A stretch of DNA of 64,000 bases from Turritopsis dohrnii. Its lineage: Eukaryota; Cnidaria; Hydrozoa; Anthoathecata; Oceaniidae. The stretch covers positions 186,001-250,000 of the forward strand of contig BQMF02000386.1 in the NCBI GenBank assembly GCA_027922465.2, in the 5' to 3' direction. Position 1 is the first letter of the stretch. Each line of letters begins with the position of its first letter. Under the pieces are notes generated by a model. The model had not been told where the DNA came from. It was given only the letters and a program-made list of their open reading frames with translations, and did no database searches. The position numbers and the translations under genes were made by a program. Positions 21,602-28,617 of this stretch are shown piece by piece.

Positions 21602-22069
21602 ATGGATTCTGAATTACAAGCTAAATTAACAACAATAAGAGAATTACAAAGGCAAAATCAACAAATGAACAAAAGAAAAAAAAGAATAAGAAAGAGAAAA
21701 TATAATAATAATAGAAACAAAATTGAGTATGACAGTGGATACGACAGCGACAACAATGCTGGTACTAAGAACAGTCGAATGGAAGTTTATCACGACAATG
21801 ACAGCGATAGCATGCCTTATTCTGATAATGATCAGTATTATAGTGATGCTTATGACAATAGTACTGATGATGAATCATCAAAAAGTTATCAACAGCAACA
21901 AAAGAAACGAGCAAAAAACAATAATATTAACGACAACAACACTAAAACCAAGCAGTTCAAAACCAACAATCGCGATAAACAAGAAAACAAAACTAACAAA
22001 ACCAACGTTGGCGGAAAGAAGAAAAAGTCCACGACTACTGCGTCGTCAAGCAAATACATGTATTATTAA
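21602..22069 (+). CDS. 155-aa charged, disordered protein
   Basis: A short N-terminal helix (LQAKLTTIRELQRQNQQMN) leads into a basic patch (KRKKRIRKRKY). An Asp/Ser/Tyr-rich acidic section follows, then a Lys/Asn-rich tail ending SSSKYMYY. An overlapping ORF in another frame (21723-22076) looks like a shadow. A core or DNA-condensing role is plausible from the charge pattern only. Confidence 0.5.
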   Translation: MDSELQAKLTTIRELQRQNQQMNKRKKRIRKRKYNNNRNKIEYDSGYDSDNNAGTKNSRMEVYHDNDSDSMPYSDNDQYYSDAYDNSTDDESSKSYQQQQKKRAKNNNINDNNTKTKQFKTNNRDKQENKTNKTNVGGKKKKSTTTASSSKYMYY

Positions 22070-22137
22070 CGAGTAATTTTATAAAAATATAATATTTATG
22101 TTATTATTTTTATTTGTTCTCTTTATTGTCAGCAAAC

Positions 22138-23721
22138 ATGGTGCAAATGCAGACACCGAAAGGTGTCTATGACACTGGTGAAATTAACAATATAGAAACT
22201 ATTGAAACAGACGATGTTATGAGCAGAGCTACGAGTGTTAACGATATAAATGCGAAGCTGAATAACATAAATTCATTTATTAGTAAAGGTGAAGTGCAGC
22301 AAGGCGTGGTAGAAAGGTATTTTCCGGGTTATTTAAACTTAAAAAGATCGGGATTAATAACGTCAACGAAAAGACAAAAGGTAACAGCGCAACCGGGTTA
22401 TGGTTCAGGCCAGAAATTAACATTTCATTTAGAAGTTGGACAAAACAAACGATTTGTACCGAAAACATGTCGAATAATTTTGCCTGTTAAATTTACTAAA
22501 CCTGACGGTAGTACAAAAATTGCTGATACAACAGCTCTAGTGAATTTTTGGGCATCGAAATGGATACAGGATATTGTCATTAAGAATCTTTATACAGACG
22601 ACAATATTAATAAGCAAACAAATGAAAAAGATTGTACAGCGTTTGCAAACGATAAAATGTCTGTTATACCAACGGATAAATTGTTTATGTTTGACGATTA
22701 TAATTATTCGGAAAAAAGTCAAGCGTCAAAAGCACGTAGAAATTTCACGTCACCGAGTGATACTAATATCACTGCTAGAATAGCTAAGTGGAAATCGGAT
22801 TGGCAAAATACAAAGGGTAAAGAATACGAAATATGTTTAGAACACTTATCGGAATTTTTTAATGTCGACGACTTATTTAAGATAGGTATTAAAATCGAGT
22901 GTAACATGTGCATTGACATGAACAAGTTATTCGAATCTGTCGCCACTTTAAGCAGTGGTGATGGAAACAAGGCAAAACAAACTGTTGGTATGATTCATTT
23001 CACCAATGCCCCGTACATTGAGTATGTGGAACTTACCATGGCACCTGTCTATCTTACTTACGATAATCAATTGGAGAAAACACTTAAAAATTATTATTAT
23101 AAAATAAACAAAGCATACGATCGACGTATAGAAGAAATAAATAGCGGACAGAAAATAAAACAATTGAATTTCGCAGGAACTAATTTCCAATTTGATTTTC
23201 TCATTTTTTATATTGAAGATAGACAATCTAAACAACATTTATCTGCTTATGATACTTACGGTTCTGAATTGGCAACATTAAAAGTTGGAACAATAGAATT
23301 GTCAAATAATAATTTACATAACGACGGGAATTCACTTTTCCGATTAACGTATAAATCGGATAAACGTGAATTATATCGTCAATATTGTGCATGGAAATTA
23401 GGTACATGTTCAATGTTAAGTAGCAATCAAATGCTCGATTCCGAAAGTTTAACAAGGTTACCGAATTACAAAACGTATTGGTCACAGGGTTATCCTATTG
23501 CTATTGATTTACGTGAATCACGTGGATATCTTTATAACGAATTAGAAGGATTAAAATGGAATCACGGTAAACTTGTTGCTCGAGTAGTTCTCACAGACGA
23601 AGCGACTACGAATTACACAGTTACTGTCGTTGGGGAAACTATTAATGGTGCTTTCTTTAAATACATTGATAATGGCATTTCTAAAGTTGGTAGTGATGTA
23701 TATACACCAACAAGGGGTTAA
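22138..23721 (+). CDS. Candidate major capsid protein (527 aa, beta-rich)
   Basis: The start is the first ATG (MVQMQTPKGVYD). The body is beta-rich, with features reminiscent of double-jelly-roll capsid proteins of Polinton/adintovirus type. These are FWASKWIQDIVIKNL in the first half, then NFQFDFLIFYIEDRQ followed by SAYDTYGSELATLKVGTIEL, then a beta C-terminus (KLVARVVLTDEATTNYTVTVVG). It is followed by a short basic peptide gene and the adenain-like protease, as hexon and protease are neighbours in adenoviruses. The length fits. I assign it by pattern and order, not by a database match; a structure prediction would decide. Confidence 0.55.
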   Translation: MVQMQTPKGVYDTGEINNIETIETDDVMSRATSVNDINAKLNNINSFISKGEVQQGVVERYFPGYLNLKRSGLITSTKRQKVTAQPGYGSGQKLTFHLEVGQNKRFVPKTCRIILPVKFTKPDGSTKIADTTALVNFWASKWIQDIVIKNLYTDDNINKQTNEKDCTAFANDKMSVIPTDKLFMFDDYNYSEKSQASKARRNFTSPSDTNITARIAKWKSDWQNTKGKEYEICLEHLSEFFNVDDLFKIGIKIECNMCIDMNKLFESVATLSSGDGNKAKQTVGMIHFTNAPYIEYVELTMAPVYLTYDNQLEKTLKNYYYKINKAYDRRIEEINSGQKIKQLNFAGTNFQFDFLIFYIEDRQSKQHLSAYDTYGSELATLKVGTIELSNNNLHNDGNSLFRLTYKSDKRELYRQYCAWKLGTCSMLSSNQMLDSESLTRLPNYKTYWSQGYPIAIDLRESRGYLYNELEGLKWNHGKLVARVVLTDEATTNYTVTVVGETINGAFFKYIDNGISKVGSDVYTPTRG

Positions 23722-23784
23722 AAAATAAATATTATCGTCACAATATAATAAATAAACATTATTTTCTTTTAATACGAAATCAAA

Positions 23785-24012
23785 ATGCCGGTATATGGAT
23801 ACGGAAGACTGGGTGGTGGTCGTCGCAAGCGTCGACACAGACGACGCGATAGAAGAGGACGATTTGTGAGTATGAGAGGTAGAGGTGCACTAACTAAAAA
23901 ACTTGGTAAATTTTTTAAAAAAGGAGGTAAATCATTACTAAAAGCAGTTATAAAAAATGCTAAAAATATTGGAAAAGACGCGTATGCAAATTATAAAGCG
24001 TATCCTGAATAA
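23785..24012 (+). CDS. Short Arg-rich/amphipathic virion-type peptide (75 aa)
   Basis: The N-terminal half is a Gly/Arg/His cluster (RRKRRHRRRDRRGR). The C-terminal half is an amphipathic helix (LGKFFKKGGKSLLKAVIKNA). Adenoviruses and Polinton-like viruses encode comparable small core or membrane-active peptides near the hexon and protease genes. It lies between the capsid candidate (63 bp upstream) and the protease (38 bp downstream). The role is inferred from composition and place. Confidence 0.6.
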   Translation: MPVYGYGRLGGGRRKRRHRRRDRRGRFVSMRGRGALTKKLGKFFKKGGKSLLKAVIKNAKNIGKDAYANYKAYPE

Positions 24013-24050
24013 AACGAAATGATAGTATGGATAATTTGACATTATAAGAA

Positions 24051-24896
24051 ATGGCAAATAATAGTGATGATGAAAATGACGGCGGTGCAGGTATTTTAGA
24101 ACAAGACATAAACAAATTTATTAAACAACATGGCGGAAAATACATGAAATTTAATTTTATTGGTAATTTAGCAATTGATGAACTAGATATTTATTATAAT
24201 AATGTAATGAAAACGTTTCGCGATAGAAGACTGGAAACATCAGTGCCATTTGCTATTGTAAATACAGATCGACGAGATCAGCCGGGTACACATTGGTTTT
24301 CTTTATGTAAATGCGATGACGGATTATTTATGTTTGATTCTTTTGGTCTGTTTGGCTTTAGGAATTTCATAGAGACAAACGATCGCAAGAAAATACATTC
24401 TTATTTTAAAAATTTACCACCGCACGATAAACAAACTAGTTTTAAAATATGGAACGATTCTGAAATTTCTCTTTCGAAACTAACATTTAATGTTGGAGAA
24501 TGGAAGAAAAAAACAAATCGTAATAATAATAAATACGACAAAACTTTATCGCCGATGGCTAATAATTTCATAAAATTATTGTTTGCTTTTTCTAAATTGT
24601 GTGACAAAAAAGATGAAAGGAATTGTGAAGTTGTAGTGTGGATTGTTAACAATTGCATACAAAATATACGGAGTTCATATTGTGGAATTTTCCAATTAAT
24701 GACATATTATGAAATTTTTAATCCATTAAAATCGGTTGAATACAGTGAACAATCTACATTTACATTGCAGAATATGAAAGCTATTTTACGAATGTTATTT
24801 AAATCTGGTAGTAAAAGTGCGTTATTAGAAAACGATTCTAAATGTCAATTATTTGTAGACGATTTTAATATATCGGGAAATTTTAAAATTGTATAA
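24051..24896 (+). CDS. Adenain-like (Ulp1-fold) cysteine protease
   Basis: Of 281 residues, the catalytic set reads H81 (GTHWFSL), D96 (FMFDSFG), Q204 (NNCIQN) and C211 (SSYCGIFQLM). It matches the His-Glu/Asp-Gln-Cys order of adenovirus protease and of Polinton PRO proteins. An insertion of about 100 residues separates the Asp and Gln parts. In such viruses this enzyme matures capsid and core precursors. GG-containing sites in the neighbouring small basic peptides would be natural substrates, which is inference. No stop or frameshift is present. Confidence 0.85.
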   Translation: MANNSDDENDGGAGILEQDINKFIKQHGGKYMKFNFIGNLAIDELDIYYNNVMKTFRDRRLETSVPFAIVNTDRRDQPGTHWFSLCKCDDGLFMFDSFGLFGFRNFIETNDRKKIHSYFKNLPPHDKQTSFKIWNDSEISLSKLTFNVGEWKKKTNRNNNKYDKTLSPMANNFIKLLFAFSKLCDKKDERNCEVVVWIVNNCIQNIRSSYCGIFQLMTYYEIFNPLKSVEYSEQSTFTLQNMKAILRMLFKSGSKSALLENDSKCQLFVDDFNISGNFKIV

Positions 24897-24976
24897 ATAT
24901 TTATACTTATAAAAGAATAAATTTCACAAAATCGTAATTATTTTTCTTATTATTGTGAAAGAATAAACAAGTAAAG

Positions 24977-25873
24977 ATGAATTGTTTTAATATTTGCAAG
25001 CACATTAAAACATTATATCTGGACGAAATTTATGAAAATGAAAATAAAGGTGACAAAATAATTAGAATGTATTGTTACAATATGGGAGATAATTACAAGA
25101 TAAAGAAAACAAAGAATGTGACAGTGGCAAAAATAAGTATTAATAAATATCTTGTCGCATGTAATAAGTGTTTATATTTTGCTATAAATAGTTATAAATT
25201 CGAGAAATGTTATGAAAAGTATCATGATACAGAGGTAAACATATGTATATGTTGTAAGCGCAGCATGTTCAGTGATTATAGTAGAGCAACGTATTCAGCA
25301 TATCATTTCGATATATGCGATCGTTACGAGGAACCATATAAATTAACATGTTTAACGGCAGATAACCGAGTAAGAATATGCGAAACGTGTATTTACGAAA
25401 GTTTAATTAACAAACAACAAGCAAATACATCGTACGACAAAGTTCTATTGAGACAATTACACGAAACATGTTCTAAAGCGACAAACAGATTGTATTGTAT
25501 TTGTGGTCAACATTTGGGTAGTGCTCAACCAACTTTAATTCGATTTATTTCTCATCACAGTCTACTTGGATTATGTAAAAAAATATATCTATGTGGTGAT
25601 CTATGGAAATACTTAGCAGCAAGTTATAATATTAACAAACAAGCTATTAAATGTATTAATAAGTCGGAAAAAGGTGTTAAAAAAGTTATTGAAATGTTTA
25701 ATATTATAAAAACAACACATATCAATGTAAGTGTTGAAAATTTAATATTGAAATTACATATGTACACATTAGATTCAGATATCAAAGACTTATTAGAATT
25801 TATGTTAACGTTAAGTTTTTACGAACCAGCTATTATAAAAACAGCTGCTGCTGCTAGTGTTGTAAGAGATTAA
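24977..25873 (+). CDS. 298-aa Cys-rich protein of unknown function
   Basis: The ATG at 24977 follows an AATAAA-containing spacer. It has four Cys clusters: CNKC near residue 58, CICC near 90, CETC near 135 and CIC further on, with His between, consistent with zinc binding. The C-terminal third is helical without Cys and ends in an Ala run (TAAAAS). No family is recognised. Two further Cys-rich proteins follow, so this may be a small lineage-specific group. Confidence 0.55.
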   Translation: MNCFNICKHIKTLYLDEIYENENKGDKIIRMYCYNMGDNYKIKKTKNVTVAKISINKYLVACNKCLYFAINSYKFEKCYEKYHDTEVNICICCKRSMFSDYSRATYSAYHFDICDRYEEPYKLTCLTADNRVRICETCIYESLINKQQANTSYDKVLLRQLHETCSKATNRLYCICGQHLGSAQPTLIRFISHHSLLGLCKKIYLCGDLWKYLAASYNINKQAIKCINKSEKGVKKVIEMFNIIKTTHINVSVENLILKLHMYTLDSDIKDLLEFMLTLSFYEPAIIKTAAAASVVRD

Positions 25874-25887
25874 CATTTTTTATTACA

Positions 25888-25989
25888 ATGGCAGAAAAAC
25901 AACAAGCACAACAAAATAATAAGATTGAAGAAGCGATTAATTTTCGTAAAACAAAAAAGATTTACATTATCTTATTTCATAAATTCTGA
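25888..25989 (+). CDS. 33-codon ORF, start-stop coupled to the next ORF
   Basis: It starts MAEKQQAQQNNK and ends ILFHKF; its TGA (25987-25989) overlaps the next ATG (25989). It may instead be the N-terminus of the following Cys-rich protein, separated by a frameshift. No family is recognised. Confidence 0.3.
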   Translation: MAEKQQAQQNNKIEEAINFRKTKKIYIILFHKF

Positions 25990-26159
25990 TGGTTACAACG
26001 AATGTTCTGCCTGTGGACAACTTAACAATTGAATTACCTTGCTCAAAGTGTTACTGTAGCAAGTGTTATTCAACTTACAATCTATATATTGCACATCGTG
26101 GGATCTGTACAAAGTGTAATTTTACATTGAATAGATACAACATACAAGTTCAAATATGA
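25989..26159 (+). CDS. 56-aa Cys-rich zinc-ribbon-like protein
   Basis: It starts MVTTNVLPVD and contains CSKCYCSKC, then CTKC 16 residues later, giving two CxxC pairs plus one extra Cys. Its TGA (26157-26159) overlaps the ATG of the next gene (26156). This is overlapping gene packing on a eukaryotic chromosome. No family is recognised. Confidence 0.45.
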   Translation: MVTTNVLPVDNLTIELPCSKCYCSKCYSTYNLYIAHRGICTKCNFTLNRYNIQVQI

Positions 26160-26611
26160 TTAAATTAACTGTACATCGAAAAGACGGTGAATTATTATTT
26201 TACGATGAAATAGCAGAACGATTTTTACAAGATTACCAAATTATAATTACAAGTTGCCAAAACAATGATTGTGAAACATGTAAAGAAGACAACGAAAGAA
26301 TTAAAAAAGAACAAGAAAAAGAAGAAGAAAGTGAAAATGAGCAAGAGGACAATGGAATGTTAGAAGAAGATCAAGATCAATACGATGACGAAAGATGGTA
26401 TACAGACAGAGACGATTATTTACGATGTGGGCAATGTAATGAAAAGATATGTAATGACGTGTACAATATCTGTACAGAATGTTTTTGTGGTCGATGTAAA
26501 GAATTCTTAACTGACGAGGACACAATAGGTTATGATTTAAGTAAGAAATGTTTGTACGAAACATGCCCATTAACTATAAAAACATCAAAAACAGAAGATG
26601 ATTGTATGTGA
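26156..26611 (+). CDS. 151-aa Cys-rich protein with acidic linker
   Basis: An N-terminal part with CxxxxCETC (about 34-42) is joined by a Glu/Asp-rich linker (about 45-85). The C-terminal cluster CGQC..C..CTEC.CGRC and later C..C resembles a RING or zinc ribbon but matches no consensus I can name. It starts 4 bp before the previous stop. Confidence 0.5.
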   Translation: MIKLTVHRKDGELLFYDEIAERFLQDYQIIITSCQNNDCETCKEDNERIKKEQEKEEESENEQEDNGMLEEDQDQYDDERWYTDRDDYLRCGQCNEKICNDVYNICTECFCGRCKEFLTDEDTIGYDLSKKCLYETCPLTIKTSKTEDDCM

Positions 26612-26630
26612 TAAACATTAAATATAATAA

Positions 26631-26705
26631 ATGAACTGTGAGGAAATCTTTGCTACTGTATTTTTAATTGTTTGGTGTATCATTTTATTTGCTATCTGGT
26701 TATAA
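26631..26705 (+). CDS. 24-aa single-span membrane peptide
   Basis: MNCEEIFATV is followed by a 15-residue hydrophobic segment (FLIVWCIILFAIWL). A related start (YCEEIFAILL) is encoded at 27009-27062 within a diverged duplicate of the same DNA. It is very short; the repeated context is what supports it. Confidence 0.35.
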   Translation: MNCEEIFATVFLIVWCIILFAIWL

Positions 26706-26730
26706 ATTAATTTTAAACAAATGAATCATA

Positions 26731-26961
26731 ATGGCAAGTAAACGAAGGAGAAGACAAAATGGACGTGGATTCTATGATTTCATGAATTTTACTGACAGTT
26801 ATGTTAATCAAAAGTACGGTGGCAAACATCGAGGGAGGGGAATGAATCGTCGTCGTCGTCGCCGTCGACGTCAAACTGGTGGATTCTTGGGTGGGATAAT
26901 GAATGGAATATTAAGATTTGGTCAAACTGCAGACAATTATTTTTCCAAAAAATACGGATGA
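26731..26961 (+). CDS. Arg-rich virion-type peptide with GGFLGG segment (76 aa)
   Basis: It begins MASKRRRRQNGRG, carries a run of Arg in the centre (MNRRRRRRRRQTGG) and then FLGGIMNGILRFGQTADNYF, an amphipathic helix after a Gly-Gly. The Gly-Gly before the hydrophobic helix resembles adenain-type cleavage contexts (inference). The same architecture recurs at 27066-27188, so this is one of a duplicated pair. Confidence 0.6.
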   Translation: MASKRRRRQNGRGFYDFMNFTDSYVNQKYGGKHRGRGMNRRRRRRRRQTGGFLGGIMNGILRFGQTADNYFSKKYG

Positions 26962-27065
26962 TTATTTATTAACTATAAAAACATTACAAACGGAAGACGA
27001 TTGATTGTATGTGTATATGTGAATACTGTGAAGAAATATTTGCTATCTTGTTGAAAAATTAAAAA

Positions 27066-27188
27066 ATGCGTGGTGGTTTCATTGAGAAAAAATACAAAGC
27101 ACGTCGTCGTCGTCAACAAAAAGGAGGGTTTCTTGGTGCATTACTTGGACCAGCGATAGGATTAGTAAGCAGCTTAATTACAAAATGA
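27066..27188 (+). CDS. 40-aa Arg-rich membrane-active-type peptide
   Basis: It starts MRGGFIEKKYKARRRRQQ, then KGGFLGALLGPAIGLVSSLI. A basic head and a Gly-rich hydrophobic helix are joined at Gly-Gly. The composition is like small adenovirus/Polinton core and lytic peptides. It is the last gene of the cluster; no ORF follows before the repeats. Confidence 0.55.
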   Translation: MRGGFIEKKYKARRRRQQKGGFLGALLGPAIGLVSSLITK

Positions 27189-27759
27189 AACATTTAAAAT
27201 TAAAAAAAAAACACAAACGGATTAGTTGTAAGTGACGAGTAGCCGGTCGAAGTAAAATTATTGCTAGAAATCACACGTTGTTTATTTTACAAGACGAGAC
27301 GAGATTTTAAATGTATTGCCACTTGTAACCCGTTAGTAGCCAGTCGAAATAAAGTCATTGTTTCAAACAACATGTTATTTATTTATCAATTACAAGTTTA
27401 TTGCAACTACTATTTACTTTCTCATTAAATATTTATAACCTATCAACACCTAACTCGTTACCATTTCTTTTTATGAGTTTACACTAGGTACCAATCTCTT
27501 TTTTGACAACTTGACAACTAGTTACCAATCTTTTTTAACTAGTTACCAAGCTCTTTTAACAACTTCAAAACTAGGTACCAAACTCTTTTCACTCGGGTCC
27601 AGATTACTTTTTTGGTCATATTTTCAAACTACTATTTTCTTTGTTTCAAAAAACAATAGGGTCCATTGTTCTCAAAACTTCGGAATTTCTTATGTAAATA
27701 GCGGCACGCTTTCATCTTTCGAAAACAAAAGAAAGGAGTTATAAAGAAGTATTGGGACT
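27189..27759. repeat. Non-coding tail with five CTAGGTACCAA-type tandem units
   Basis: At 27236-27265 and 27330-27360 a related pair occurs (gagtagccggtcgaagtaaaattattg / ttagtagccagtcgaaataaagtcattg). At 27450-27591 five copies of an ACTAGKTACCAAKCTCTTTT unit recur with 21-34 bp spacing. No gene is seen. The position at the end of the cluster would suit a virus terminus or regulatory region, but no inverted partner was found near 12533. Confidence 0.6.
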
Positions 27760-28370
27760 GCCACTTCCCCTCCTACCGACTATCATCATCATCAACTGTC
27801 ACAAACAATTGCTCATTCAAACTCTCGGTAAAATTTGTTTTGCCGTTTGGTGGACGATACAATGACGTCATGAGAACACTTTTTGCTTTCTTGACAAAAA
27901 TTTCGATCCATAAACTTTCTAAGTCATTCCGTTCCAAATCCTCCCTTCTCTTCCAATTTAAACCGACTTTAACATATATCGCAACCCCTCCACCTGTTCC
28001 AGATGTTCTATCCCTTCTGACAAAATCATACCTGGTTATTTTGTACAGTTCGTTCGTATCATATCAGTTTGACGTTAGATGGGTCTCCGACAAAGTTAAA
28101 ATATCAATTTCTGGATTTCGTTTCAGTAAGTCACAAATACCAGAAAAGTAAACAAAACAAGGTTTTGCTTAGTAAATTTGCTGGTTTGGTTGTATTGTAT
28201 CTCCATATTCCAGTAAACAACTTTTTCAATACTTCCTTCGTAATACCAGTAATGCCAGTGATCAAATGATTTGAAACTTTCTTTTCGTGGAAGCAATCTT
28301 TGAGATTTAAAATAATAAAAACTATAACAATCAGCGTCAGCACGTCCGAACACCTCGGCGCCATCTTGAA
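27760..28370 (-). pseudogene. LINE ORF2 endonuclease (EEP) fragment
   Basis: Reading downward, NPEIDILTLSETHL, YDFVRRDR, GTGGGVAIYVKVGLNW, ESLWIEIF and SLYRPPNGKTNF are the apurinic-type endonuclease motifs of non-LTR retrotransposons. A stop follows SETHL and more lesions follow. It starts near an ATG-type leader at about 28364. Reverse transcriptase is absent here; a LINE reverse-transcriptase part lies at 28618-30650 on the same strand but in the wrong order to be the same copy. Confidence 0.75.
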
Positions 28371-28377
28371 AGCAATG

Positions 28378-28522
28378 TTGATGAATTGCTGTTCTACACG
28401 GGATACTACATTCTAAACATTTTACATTGCAAACAGTTGAGGAACTTTATCATACTAAAATTCATTATACTAAGCCTTTCCCTCTGTTAAAACCTGTAAA
28501 AAATTTTTACACGGGTTACTAG
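28378..28522 (+). repeat. 3' terminus of Helitron 2
   Basis: The stretch is colinear with the last part of Helitrons 1 and 3. It ends in an AACCTG...CGGGTT stem around TAAAAAATTTTTA, then ACTAG with T as target base. The identical hairpin and end sequence define this as a true Helitron terminus. Confidence 0.8.
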
Positions 28523-28617
28523 TGAATCATATAATTACTCGAAATAATTATGCTGCTCAACGATTTAATTATTTATCTAATTTATATAACGATTTAATGT
28601 ATACTTTCAATAATTAA
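28523..28617 (+). pseudogene. 3' portion of the outer virus-like ORF
   Basis: Thirty codons starting at 28525 (NHIITRNNYAAQRF...) run to TAA 28615-28617. The frame is exactly the continuation of the one left open at 10918, across the TTA trinucleotide between the two Helitrons. This shows that the Helitrons entered an open viral frame. The function is unknown. Confidence 0.65.

Larger units (their letters stand above)
26569..27048 (+). repeat. Diverged tandem duplication of a peptide-gene module
   Basis: The segment aactataaaaacat...aagatgattgtatgtg at about 26569-26662 recurs at about 26968-27048. Each copy is followed by a CEEIFA-type short frame and then by an Arg-rich GGFLG peptide gene. 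The module is therefore [short membrane-type peptide + basic peptide] in two copies. Confidence 0.6.
11897..28522 (+). mobile_element. Helitron 2: giant copy with about 15.8 kb of mostly virus-derived cargo
   Basis: The 5' terminus (TCTATATTCTAATATG...) is colinear with Helitron 1 up to 12532 (agccggaatacc). The 3' part from 28378 (ttgatgaatt...tactacattctaaac) to CTAG at 28519-28522 is colinear with the Helitron 1 end. About 150 bp of Helitron interior is missing, and 12533-28377 lies in its place. The flanks are A (11896) and T (28523). The cargo holds the virus-like gene cluster (12585-27188), a non-coding tail with tandem repeats and a LINE endonuclease fragment (27760-28370). What is seen is two Helitron ends flanking the cargo. 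Whether the Helitron moved it or a virus inserted into a Helitron is not settled by this sequence. Confidence 0.7.
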
